Positions 1 to 6,857 of a stretch of DNA of 22,782 nucleotides are shown here, piece after piece. How positions within the stretch are numbered: the first letter of the stretch is position 1; each line of letters opens with the position of its first letter. A program made the translations under genes and the position numbers. The notes below the pieces were generated by a model. That model was not told where the DNA came from and made no database searches. It saw only the letters and a program-made list of their open reading frames with translations. Source of the DNA: a virus; IMG/VR virus record IMGVR_UViG_3300030116_001794, positions 1-22,782 of that record; one strand, written 5' to 3'.

Positions 1-2817
1 AAGCATATATTTGATGCTAGGGATAGTGGCTCTGATGGTATTAGAATAATGGCATCGAATCCTTCTAAGCTTGAATATCAATTAAATGATGATTCAGATA
101 ATATTACTTCAACAGTTGGATATGACTCAACTTGGGTAAGGGCAGTTTTTACATATGACGGCACAACTCAAAAAATCTATATAAATGGAATATTAGATAC
201 ATCTTTAACAGTATCAGAAACAATAGCAACTACTACAAACGCATTTATAGGAGCTAGAAATTTTACTTCTGCTACTAATTATTTTGATGGCAAGTTATCT
301 GATTTTCAAGCATGGGATACAGCATGGACTCAATCTGATGTGACCTTTGACTATCTTAATCCTGAATCTTTAGCATTAAATAATGGTGGTACTTCACTTA
401 CAGAGTCTAATCTAAAACTCTGGTATCCTATGCAAGATGGACATAGAGGGCAACAATCTTATATACTTGATGGAGCTAATACAGGGTTGGGAAGTGAAGA
501 AATAGTAACTGGATGGAATAACAATGACTTTACTTCGCTAAGTTCAACTGGAACAAATATTACATCAGCTGTAAGTAATGGTTCTGCAAATCATGAGTTG
601 TATAGTAATGCTATAAATATGACATCTGGAGATACATTTAAAGTAACATTTACTTTAGGTGGAACGACTGGTTCTGCTTTAAGATTTTATTTAAGTACAA
701 ATACTCATTTAGGAAGTGCAGATTATGTAACTGATACGCTATCTACTGGAACTCATACATTTTATATAAATAGTAATACAACAGACTCTACGATGTTTTT
801 TGGGTTTCGCAGTACTTACCAAGTTTGTGATTTTTCTGTATCAAATTTTTCAGCCAAACGAGTAAACCACAAACATCATGCAACTACTGTGTTTACTGGT
901 GATGAGTTGGCGTCTGAAGGTGATTTTGAAAACGCTGGTGCTGCTTGGTCTACTTCAGGTAGTACAATTACAGCAACAAAAAACACTGGTGCTTTTGTGT
1001 CTACAGGTGACGCTGATGGTGGTTTTAGTAAATGTTTACAGGATGAAACTTTAATAGAAGGAAGAACTTATAAGTTAGAATTTGAGGTAACAGCAGTTAC
1101 AGGGAGTCCATCTGTTCATAATTATTGTGGTGCTTTAACAAAATCTTTAGGACAAGCATCTATTTCAACATTTACTGATACTTTTGTAGCTAGTTCATCT
1201 GATGCATCTACAGGTGGAATTGAGGTAAGAACTATTTGTGCTAATGGTGAATCTGTAACTATAGATAATATATCTTTTAAAGAAGTAGGTGTAGCATCAG
1301 GCTGGACAGATGCAGACCAACAATTAGATATAGCTCAGACAGCATTGCAATCTTATAATCAATTAGCTTGGTTTGATGGTAAAAATGATAGAGTAATATG
1401 TAACGATGGGTTTACTCCTGGTGACCATACTACTGTTGCTTTTTGGGTTTATATGAATGGTGCAGACGGGGAAACTAGAGGATTATTTGATTGTATAAAT
1501 TGGAACACTTCTAATTTTAGGATACAAGCTAATGCAAATAATAAATTAACAGTTCAAATTGCGTCTAGTGGAACTACTACATCATATAATTCTGAGATGA
1601 CTAATATGACTAGAGGCGAATGGATACATTGTGTAGTGCACATTCCTAAAGCAGCAAGTTCTACTGGGAGTTTGTATGTAAATGGAGAACAAGATACTTA
1701 TTCAACAACAACTACTATGGTCCCATCCTCACGAGATATTAATATAGGTTATGGTGGTGGATTAACCCAATCATACTTAAATGGAGTTATAACTGAAGTT
1801 TCAGTATGGAATACAACTCTTTCTTCGGCTGATGTTCAAGAATTATACAATAATGGCAAAGGATTAAATGTTAAAGAACATTCTAAATATATTGCTAATA
1901 ATAGTCTTTTAACAGGTTATTGGAGAAATAATGGATTAGCACAATGGGATGATTTAGCTGGAAGTAATCATGGCGTAATTAGTGGAAGTTGTTCAGAAAC
2001 TCTATTACTCCCAGTAGGAGTAGATGCTTCTAGAGATACTCAAGGTTTCATAATGAATAGACAAAGACTTACTAATAGTTTTAATAGTAATTCTATAAAA
2101 GATGTAAACACTCACCCTTCTTACAATAAAGTACAAACTCATCCACTTTACACAGGAAGTGCTGTAACAAATTATAGTATTTCTTTTTGGACGAAAATTC
2201 ATATAAAACCAAGTGATTTTTTATCTTCTGGTGAGGCATTTCATATATTTGATACAACAGTATCAAATGCAGAAAGAGCCTTTAAAATAAATTTAAATCA
2301 CAATAACACATTATATTTATATTCATTTTATGGCAGTTCATCTAATGAATCTGTATATGCAGATTATGATTTAGACAATCTAGGAAATGCTATACAAAGT
2401 CCTCCTACAACTACTTCTGCTGGTATAGGTGAGGCATTTGACGAAAATAAATGGTATCATGTTACTTTTACATTTGACCATGATAGGACTACAGGTAGTG
2501 TTGGTTCTAAATCAGATAATACAAATACTGAAAGCCATAATTTTACACCTATAAAGTTATATATTAATGGTATACAAGTATCATCAGAAGGAAGGGAAGG
2601 TACTACTAATTCAGCAATGACTACAGCACGTTCTATGCAGAATACAAATGCACCGTTAATAGTAGGTTCAGATGCGGGTGCAGATGGCAATCCAGCAGTA
2701 TCAACAGCTTTCAGAGATTTTCCAGGTGAGATAGATGATGCATGTTTTTATTCAGATACATTGACAGATGAAGAAGTATTAAGAAATTATAAAGCAGGTA
2801 AAAGGAGTCACAGATAA
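1..2817 (+). CDS. LamG/jelly-roll glycan-binding virion protein (5' end outside window)
   Basis: The frame is open from base 1, so the first in-frame ATG (49) is internal and the true start lies upstream; 938 residues are visible. I see three concanavalin/LamG-like beta sandwiches, each with the W-x-H/R-V-x-F/V...L/IYxNG pattern: about nt 1-350 (truncated), 1360-1950 (start WFDGKNDR) and 2130-2790. Two carbohydrate-binding-like jelly rolls lie between them, near nt 490-870 and 900-1290; the second has the ELASEGDFENAGAAW opening and a YKLEFEV strand. LamG and CBM-type folds usually bind glycans, so a tail-fibre or capsid-decoration role in host adhesion is inferred. No enzymatic motif was seen. 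The stop TAA shares its last base with the next ATG. LamG identity is fairly sure; its place in the virion is not. Confidence 0.85.
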   Translation, partial: KHIFDARDSGSDGIRIMASNPSKLEYQLNDDSDNITSTVGYDSTWVRAVFTYDGTTQKIYINGILDTSLTVSETIATTTNAFIGARNFTSATNYFDGKLSDFQAWDTAWTQSDVTFDYLNPESLALNNGGTSLTESNLKLWYPMQDGHRGQQSYILDGANTGLGSEEIVTGWNNNDFTSLSSTGTNITSAVSNGSANHELYSNAINMTSGDTFKVTFTLGGTTGSALRFYLSTNTHLGSADYVTDTLSTGTHTFYINSNTTDSTMFFGFRSTYQVCDFSVSNFSAKRVNHKHHATTVFTGDELASEGDFENAGAAWSTSGSTITATKNTGAFVSTGDADGGFSKCLQDETLIEGRTYKLEFEVTAVTGSPSVHNYCGALTKSLGQASISTFTDTFVASSSDASTGGIEVRTICANGESVTIDNISFKEVGVASGWTDADQQLDIAQTALQSYNQLAWFDGKNDRVICNDGFTPGDHTTVAFWVYMNGADGETRGLFDCINWNTSNFRIQANANNKLTVQIASSGTTTSYNSEMTNMTRGEWIHCVVHIPKAASSTGSLYVNGEQDTYSTTTTMVPSSRDINIGYGGGLTQSYLNGVITEVSVWNTTLSSADVQELYNNGKGLNVKEHSKYIANNSLLTGYWRNNGLAQWDDLAGSNHGVISGSCSETLLLPVGVDASRDTQGFIMNRQRLTNSFNSNSIKDVNTHPSYNKVQTHPLYTGSAVTNYSISFWTKIHIKPSDFLSSGEAFHIFDTTVSNAERAFKINLNHNNTLYLYSFYGSSSNESVYADYDLDNLGNAIQSPPTTTSAGIGEAFDENKWYHVTFTFDHDRTTGSVGSKSDNTNTESHNFTPIKLYINGIQVSSEGREGTTNSAMTTARSMQNTNAPLIVGSDAGADGNPAVSTAFRDFPGEIDDACFYSDTLTDEEVLRNYKAGKRSHR
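2761..2790 (+). promoter_or_regulatory. Possible sigma70-like promoter inside the LamG gene
   Basis: A perfect TTGACA (2761-2766) is followed after 18 bases by AATTAT (2785-2790), which matches TATAAT at four of six positions. It would start a transcript just before the AAAGGAG ribosome site (2801-2807) of the gene at 2817. The DNA is AT-rich and such matches arise by chance, so this is only a candidate. Confidence 0.2.
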
Positions 2818-3170
2818 TGGCACATTATGAAATGTATTTTTGTTTACCTAGCAGTGCATATGATAGTGCTGTTGGGACTAAAATTAAAGCACTATATCCA
2901 ATAGTAGAATCAATAGATGAGGATACTGGAGAAATAACATATAAATCAGCTCCTACATGGCATGAAATAATTTTTGCAGGTAAAGTAGGTGCTCCACGAT
3001 ATTCACATGACAGGGCATATTGCATTATTAAAGGTGAATGGTCTATGAAGGATGGTGTATTATCAGAATTAGTAGCACTAGGTTCAGGCGTTGCATATCC
3101 AAACTTTAGTGTATTAACCAAGTCTGAAGCTCAGACATTAGCAAGTAGTTCAACCTTTACAGGAGAATAA
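2817..3170 (+). CDS. Small hypothetical protein of the virion gene cluster
   Basis: A 117-residue soluble protein whose ATG overlaps the upstream TAA by one base (TAATG). A good AAAGGAG site at 2801-2807 supports this start. The sequence has beta/alpha character, with a segment around YKSAPTWHEIIFAGKVGAPR and a Ser/Thr-rich C-terminus. I do not recognise a family, and no signal peptide, membrane segment or catalytic motif is apparent. Its position directly behind the LamG protein and within a coupled chain suggests an accessory of that protein (chaperone, adaptor or trimerisation partner). This is inference from context only. Confidence 0.8.
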   Translation: MAHYEMYFCLPSSAYDSAVGTKIKALYPIVESIDEDTGEITYKSAPTWHEIIFAGKVGAPRYSHDRAYCIIKGEWSMKDGVLSELVALGSGVAYPNFSVLTKSEAQTLASSSTFTGE

Positions 3171-3171
3171 T

Positions 3172-3318
3172 ATGAGTGATACTATTGAATCATTAAATGC
3201 TAGTTTAGTTGATGCTGAAGAAAAACTTAATACTGCAATTGCTGATATGGAAAAATATACTCAATTAAAATTTTCAATAATGGGTAAAATAGAATTATTG
3301 CAATCTATGGAGTCTTAA
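3172..3318 (+). CDS. 48-residue coiled-coil micro-protein
   Basis: A short frame starting MSDTIESLNASL and ending LLQSMES. It begins two bases after the preceding stop and ends two bases before the next ATG. An AGGAG at 3161-3165 stands six bases from its ATG, which is strong support for translation. The whole protein reads as one amphipathic helix with hydrophobic residues at heptad spacing, likely a small coiled coil. Function is unknown; short helical proteins like this often accompany phage fibre or connector genes. Confidence 0.7.
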   Translation: MSDTIESLNASLVDAEEKLNTAIADMEKYTQLKFSIMGKIELLQSMES

Positions 3319-3319
3319 A

Positions 3320-3973
3320 ATGGCAAAAAAAAGCACAGTAAATAAAGCAGGCAATTATACAAAACCAGGAATGCGAAAGCGTTTATTTCAAAGTATAAAA
3401 GCTGGTTCTAAAGGTGGACCTCCAGGAGTATGGTCAGCTCGTAAAGCACAGCTTCTTGCTAAACGATATAAATCATCTGGCGGTGGATACAAAAAAGATG
3501 GTGGTATAGTTAGACCTAAATATGCTAGTGGAGGTAAAACAGAATCTCAAAGGTCTCTTGACCAATGGACATCAGAAGAATGGGATAATGTTTCAGGTAA
3601 AAAAGGAGATAGATATCTTCCTAAAAAAGTTCGCGAAGGAATGAGCTCAGGACAAAAAGCTGCAGAGAATAGAAAAAAAAGACAAGCTACTAAATCTGGT
3701 AAAGTAAAGGCTAAATATTCAGATAGTTTAAAAAAGAGTATGCGCAGCAAAGGCGTATATTTAAAAGGCGGAAAATTAGAAGGCCCATCGCATAAAGAAG
3801 GTGGTATTCCTATAGAGGTAGAAGGTGGTGAATATATCATTAAAAAGGATTCGGTAAATGATAAAACATTGCCTATATTACAAGAGATAAATAACACAGG
3901 TCAATACACAGGTGCTGATAAAAATTACGACTTTCCTGTTTTTGACGCTAGAGAAAGGTCAGAAAAAAAATGA
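3320..3973 (+). CDS. Basic DUF5872-like phage protein with GGE motif
   Basis: A 217-residue, very Lys/Arg-rich protein. Residues 14-58 (TKPGMRKRL...GSKGG...WSARKAQLLAKRYK...GGGYK) match the DUF5872-type pattern I know from marine phages and other viruses. Residues about 79-128 (QWTSEEW...RYLPKK...NRKKRQATKSGK) look like a second segment of the same type. Near residue 155 follows a GPSHKEGGIPIEVEGGEYII motif of a kind seen in phage virion proteins. High basic charge suggests nucleic-acid binding or packaging inside the virion, but the family's role is unknown. GGAG (3309-3312) serves the ATG. The stop TGA overlaps the next ATG (ATGA) and follows eight A residues, so a frameshift fusion is possible. 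Confidence 0.8.
   Translation: MAKKSTVNKAGNYTKPGMRKRLFQSIKAGSKGGPPGVWSARKAQLLAKRYKSSGGGYKKDGGIVRPKYASGGKTESQRSLDQWTSEEWDNVSGKKGDRYLPKKVREGMSSGQKAAENRKKRQATKSGKVKAKYSDSLKKSMRSKGVYLKGGKLEGPSHKEGGIPIEVEGGEYIIKKDSVNDKTLPILQEINNTGQYTGADKNYDFPVFDARERSEKK
3964..3973 (+). other. Candidate -1 frameshift site A_AAA_AAA_TGA
   Basis: The last codons of the gene at 3320 read GAA AAA AAA TGA. The heptamer 3964-3970 is therefore A_AAA_AAA in the exact X_XXY_YYZ phase, and the stop codon is the next codon. A -1 slip would continue as ATG AAA AAA at 3970, the reading frame of the next gene, giving a fusion of about 375 residues. An SD-like GAGAAAGG lies at 3951-3958. I see no obvious downstream stem-loop. 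Ordinary re-initiation at ATGA explains the arrangement equally well. Confidence 0.35.
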
Positions 3974-4446
3974 AAAAAGATGATATGATGAAAAACGTAA
4001 AAAAATATGCAGCTGGCGGAATGACTGATGGCAGAGAAAGAAGCGAACAGATGTATGCAGGTGGTGGTAAAACAGGTTATAACAAAATTGGAATGATGAA
4101 GCATGGCGGCATGTATGGTGAGAAGAAGATGATGCATGGTGGCGTTATGATGGAAGATAAAAAAATGATGGGTCATGGTGGTAAGATGAAAGATAAGATG
4201 ATGTATAAACATGGTGGTAAAACTATGAAGCCAGTTGATTCATCTAAAAATCCAGGTCTTGCAAAATTGCCAAAAGAAGTTAGAAATAAAATGGGATATA
4301 TGAAACACGGTGGCAGTGCTGTTAAAATGAAAGCCCATTCAAAAGGCCATTCTAAGGCTCATATGGACTCAATGAAGAAAGATATGCATAAAGGTGATAG
4401 TTTTGGTGCAGCTCATAAAAAAGCTATGAAAAAGGTAGGAAAATAA
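3970..4446 (+). CDS. Met/Lys/His/Gly-rich HGG-repeat protein
   Basis: A 158-residue low-complexity protein with about 25 Met, 35 Lys and 10 His. HGG occurs at residues 45, 56, 69, 81 and 113 and AGG near 15 and 30, mostly in M-M-x-HGG-K/M contexts. A segment around residue 97 (LAKLPKEVRNKMGYMKHGG) recalls a conserved tail of small proteins in marine phages. The C-terminus is again Lys/His rich. There is no membrane segment or known enzyme motif. The name-giving residues could bind metal (Met and His ligate copper) or nucleic acid, but that is speculation. The start ATG overlaps the TGA of the basic protein before it, and both carry a RERSE motif, suggesting they work together or form one frameshifted product. 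Confidence 0.75.
   Translation: MKKDDMMKNVKKYAAGGMTDGRERSEQMYAGGGKTGYNKIGMMKHGGMYGEKKMMHGGVMMEDKKMMGHGGKMKDKMMYKHGGKTMKPVDSSKNPGLAKLPKEVRNKMGYMKHGGSAVKMKAHSKGHSKAHMDSMKKDMHKGDSFGAAHKKAMKKVGK
4099..4314 (+). repeat. Degenerate HGG-coding repeats
   Basis: Five copies of a short unit encoding (K/M/G)-HGG-(M/V/K/S) fall at irregular spacing, with DNA forms such as CATGGTGGT, CATGGCGGC and CACGGTGGC. Codon-level variation shows the repeat is conserved as protein rather than being a fresh DNA duplication. Confidence 0.6.
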
Positions 4447-4448
4447 AT

Positions 4449-4637
4449 ATGGCTAGTAGATATTGGAAAAGAAATGACAAAGGAGAACTTGTAGAGTTTT
4501 TTCCTAATCAAACAAGTTTTGCAGATGGCCCTGTTAGTAATCATGTAAATATGAGAAAGACTTGGAGTGGTACAACTAAAATAGAATTTAGTCAAACCAC
4601 TATGGACCAAGATATAGCAGATAGGAATAGAGGTTAA
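4449..4637 (+). CDS. 62-residue hypothetical protein
   Basis: A small protein beginning MASRYWKRNDKGELVEFFPN and ending DQDIADRNRG. It starts two bases after the preceding stop, with TAGGA upstream, and its TAA overlaps the next ATG by one base (TAATG). The sequence is polar and aromatic near the N-terminus and has no membrane helix or recognisable domain. Conservation cannot be judged here. Its position immediately before the adaptor-like gene suggests a head-tail junction accessory. Confidence 0.7.
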   Translation: MASRYWKRNDKGELVEFFPNQTSFADGPVSNHVNMRKTWSGTTKIEFSQTTMDQDIADRNRG

Positions 4638-5326
4638 TGGCATTAGCGACGTTTGAACAAAGAATTAATGATTTAGTTGGCACATTTACAGATGAAAATG
4701 CAATGGATACATTTTTATTAGATGGATTAAAAGAAGTTTTAAGTATTTTACCTGCTAATAAATTAGCTGAATGCACTAAAGCAACTACATTAAATAATTC
4801 TTCACAAACTTTAGATTTAGATACTACTACTATAGGTCCTGTGGTGTCTGTAGTTAGAAAAGATACAAATGGATATAACCAAATATGCAGACCTATATCT
4901 TCTGCTTTGTCTTCAAGGGTAACTGACCCTAGTGATATTATGCATTCTACTGCATCTGACCCTGTTTATTTTATTAATGATGCAGTTTTAAATGTCTATC
5001 CAGACCCTACTGCTTCTCAGACTGCAGATATTTATCATGTTCCATTGCCAACTCATGTTTCTCATGATGATTCTGATATTGATAATTTTCCACATGAATA
5101 TGAACAAATTGTAGTATTATATGCAGCAATAAAATGTGCACAGTCATTACTTGCAACAGAAGAAGATGATGAGCTCTATGTACCTATTATAACGACCTTA
5201 AAGCAGGATTATGCGCAAGCTTTAAATCTTTTAGGGGTAGGGGCTCGAGCACCAAGGGGAACAGGCCAGAAACGTCGTAATCCATTTGAAGCGTTAGAGA
5301 ATATTCAACAAGGTGGTGAAGAATGA
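4637..5326 (+). CDS. Head-tail adaptor-like structural protein
   Basis: A 229-residue protein with N-terminal helices (residues 1-40) and a beta-rich middle (VVSVVRKDTNGYNQICRPIS, then DPVYFINDAVLNVYPDP). A helical part contains DNFPHEYEQIVVLYAAIKCA, and the tail is basic. The mix of two helical bundles around a beta domain with the LNVYPDP and FPHEYEQIVVLYAA signatures is what I associate with connector/adaptor proteins that dock under the portal in short-tailed phages. Size is in the usual range. It is translated from a TAATG overlap, and its TGA overlaps the next gene (ATGA). The exact role (gp4-like closure or gp11-like adaptor) cannot be settled from sequence alone. Confidence 0.7.
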   Translation: MALATFEQRINDLVGTFTDENAMDTFLLDGLKEVLSILPANKLAECTKATTLNNSSQTLDLDTTTIGPVVSVVRKDTNGYNQICRPISSALSSRVTDPSDIMHSTASDPVYFINDAVLNVYPDPTASQTADIYHVPLPTHVSHDDSDIDNFPHEYEQIVVLYAAIKCAQSLLATEEDDELYVPIITTLKQDYAQALNLLGVGARAPRGTGQKRRNPFEALENIQQGGEE

Positions 5327-5628
5327 AAGTAAAAGATTTAATACAGCAAGTAGAATATCTTATGGGTAGACAACCAGAAAGATATATGATGCAGTTAATT
5401 AATGATGGATTGATGGATATGTCAGGGAAGATACAGCATCATACTGCACAGAAAAAACAAAATTTAAATTCAAAACAAAGGTGGTATCCTTTAGATGACA
5501 ATGTTATCGATATCACAAGAGTAGAAATTTTAGATACAGATAATAGATATGTGATGATACCTAAATTGGCTGACCCACATAAATTATTAAAAGACGATTC
5601 AGATGATTCATCTGATTCATTAACATAG
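5323..5628 (+). CDS. Small connector-like protein with acidic Ser/Asp tail
   Basis: A 101-residue protein started by an ATGA overlap. The N-terminal half is helical (LIQQVEYLMG, YMMQLINDGLMDMSGKI). It is followed by a beta stretch with RWYPLDDNVIDITRVEILD, a pattern shared with phage connector and tail-completion proteins. The last dozen residues (DDSDDSSDSLT) are acidic and low in complexity, encoded by GATTCA-like repeats at 5594-5619. The protein is short for a full connector and may be one half of a two-gene connector with its upstream neighbour, or C-terminally eroded. A virion role is likely from context. Confidence 0.7.
   Translation: MKVKDLIQQVEYLMGRQPERYMMQLINDGLMDMSGKIQHHTAQKKQNLNSKQRWYPLDDNVIDITRVEILDTDNRYVMIPKLADPHKLLKDDSDDSSDSLT
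5594..5619 (+). repeat. GAT/TCA micro-repeat encoding DDSDDSSDS
   Basis: GACGATTCAGATGATTCA is followed by TCTGATTCA, three GATTCA copies in a row with small spacers. It forms the acidic C-terminal tail of the connector-like gene and could have expanded by slippage. Confidence 0.5.
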
Positions 5629-5640
5629 GAGTAAAAAATG
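5626..5640 (+). promoter_or_regulatory. Stop codon embedded in a Shine-Dalgarno (TAGGAG)
   Basis: The TAG stop (5626-5628) of the connector-like gene is also the first part of AGGAG (5627-5631), which lies six bases before the ATG at 5638. Terminating ribosomes are placed directly on the next initiation site. The same device recurs at 6109 and 14503. Confidence 0.7.
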
Positions 5641-6111
5641 GCAAGTACAGTGACAGCCTCAACAATGACAGTTACGATATCTGAGTCTATTACATTGAAT
5701 GGAAAAAATCAAGGTGGAACACAAACATTATCAATACCTTCAATTGCTACAGTTTCTAAACGAATTGTAAATGTTCCTACTTCAGAAGTAGAAATTGCAG
5801 CCATGGGTTCAGATGTTGCGTCTGGAACTTTTGTTCAAGGAGATGTTCGTTATATAAGAATAACAAATTTAGACGATGCAAATAATGTTTTTTTAACATT
5901 TAAAAATTCAGCTAATGATGAATTTGCTGTATTATTAGATTATGGACAATCATTTATTTATAATTCTAATTTTGATGGCGGAGTTGTAAATACTTTTGAT
6001 GCTAACACCGCAGGTGAAGTAAGTAAAGATAATTTAGGAACTCTTTCTAATATTACTGCTCAAGCAGACACAGGTGCAGTAGATTTAGAATTATTTGTTG
6101 CATCAGTATAG
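5638..6111 (+). CDS. Beta-rich virion structural protein
   Basis: A 157-residue protein, Thr/Ser/Val rich and almost Cys- and Trp-free, with alternating beta strands. Recognisable segments are VTISESITLNGK, VPTSEVEIAAM, VRYIRITNLDDANNVFLTF and LDYGQSFIYN. I recognise this type as a small structural protein common in marine phage genomes, generally without assigned function. A decoration, collar or tail-surface role would fit. It resembles in general layout the 130-residue protein at 14515. AGGAG at 5627-5631 gives a strong start. No signal peptide or membrane helix is present. Confidence 0.75.
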   Translation: MASTVTASTMTVTISESITLNGKNQGGTQTLSIPSIATVSKRIVNVPTSEVEIAAMGSDVASGTFVQGDVRYIRITNLDDANNVFLTFKNSANDEFAVLLDYGQSFIYNSNFDGGVVNTFDANTAGEVSKDNLGTLSNITAQADTGAVDLELFVASV

Positions 6112-6119
6112 GAGATTAA

Positions 6120-6521
6120 ATGGCTAAGAGAGATTTCCCAAATGATTATTTTGCATGGTATAATGACGATGATAGACTAGGTGTATTGTGTCAAGTAGTA
6201 TCAAATGATGTAAGCGATACTACGCAAACAGTTCAAGATAAATATGATACATATACAGGCACTAGTGTAACAAATGGCCTGAGAATACATTTTCATGCAA
6301 AGTATGGTCAAGTATCACAATTAACAGATGATTTAAGAACTGATTCTGGTGTAGACACATCTTTACATCCAGCGATTATAGATTATGTTAAATCAAGATT
6401 GCTTGAAGATATGGGAGATTTACAGCGAGCAGCATACTATAAATCAAAGTATGAGCGTACGATAAAACAATATCCACATCGAAAAAGTGGCATTAGGGTA
6501 TTATCAGTACCAAAATTATAA
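6120..6521 (+). CDS. Small head-tail junction-type protein
   Basis: A 133-residue protein preceded by AGGAG (6110-6114) that overlaps the upstream TAG. The N-terminal half (DFPNDYFAWYNDDDRLGVL, then HFHAKYGQVSQL) is beta-like. The C-terminal half is a helix-turn-helix-like stretch with HPAIIDYVKSRLLEDMGDLQ and YYKSKYERTIKQYPHRKSG. The LHPAIIDYVKxRLxED..D pattern is familiar from connector-proximal proteins of marine phages. It probably sits at the portal-tail interface; no biochemical activity is indicated. Confidence 0.7.
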   Translation: MAKRDFPNDYFAWYNDDDRLGVLCQVVSNDVSDTTQTVQDKYDTYTGTSVTNGLRIHFHAKYGQVSQLTDDLRTDSGVDTSLHPAIIDYVKSRLLEDMGDLQRAAYYKSKYERTIKQYPHRKSGIRVLSVPKL

Positions 6522-6534
6522 AACAGGGGATACG

Positions 6535-6711
6535 ATGTCTAATAAAGATAAGTTAGCTAGCACACATAAACAGCTAGAAGATGTGATGAGCAAACGAGAG
6601 TCGTTGCAGTCAGAAATCAATGATATGACTGTATTGGCATTAAAGCTACAAGGAGCCATTGAAGTCCTTGAAGAGCTTGAAAAAGAATCAGAAACAAAGG
6701 AGGAAGAATAG
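6535..6711 (+). CDS. 58-residue coiled-coil protein
   Basis: The ATG at 6535 (MSNKDKLASTHKQL) is preferred over an upstream in-frame GTG at 6487 because AGGGGA (6525-6530) lies just before it and the GTG would overlap the previous gene. The protein is one long charged helix (THKQLEDVMSKRESLQSEIN, ALKLQGAIEVLEELEKE) with heptad hydrophobics, hence a coiled coil, ending in an acidic run. Its last codons contain AAGGAGGA, which serves the next gene. Function is unknown; it may oligomerise or scaffold. Confidence 0.75.
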   Translation: MSNKDKLASTHKQLEDVMSKRESLQSEINDMTVLALKLQGAIEVLEELEKESETKEEE

Positions 6712-6857
6712 TGCTTGATACACTAAAGACTTCATGTTGTGGCTTAGGCGGCCTAGCTCTAACATTTATGGAAGCAATTCCAGATGTACTTAGAGTACTA
6801 ATCGCTGCGGTTACACTTGCCTATATGGTAATGAAGTTACGCAAAGAAATGAAATAA
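6711..6857 (+). CDS. 48-residue membrane protein, GTG start (holin candidate)
   Basis: The GTG at 6711 overlaps the upstream TAG (TAGTG) and is preceded by a near-perfect AAGGAGG (6698-6704). The product has a hydrophobic stretch at residues 9-23 (CCGLGGLALTFMEAI), a short charged turn, a second hydrophobic helix at about 26-41 (VLRVLIAAVTLAYMVM) and a basic end (KLRKEMK). One or two membrane passes with a positive cytoplasmic tail are the hallmarks of a small holin, but no lysin is nearby, so a holin role is only a suggestion. The DNA here is richer in G+C than most of the window. TAA is followed directly by the next ATG. Confidence 0.7.
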   Translation: MLDTLKTSCCGLGGLALTFMEAIPDVLRVLIAAVTLAYMVMKLRKEMK

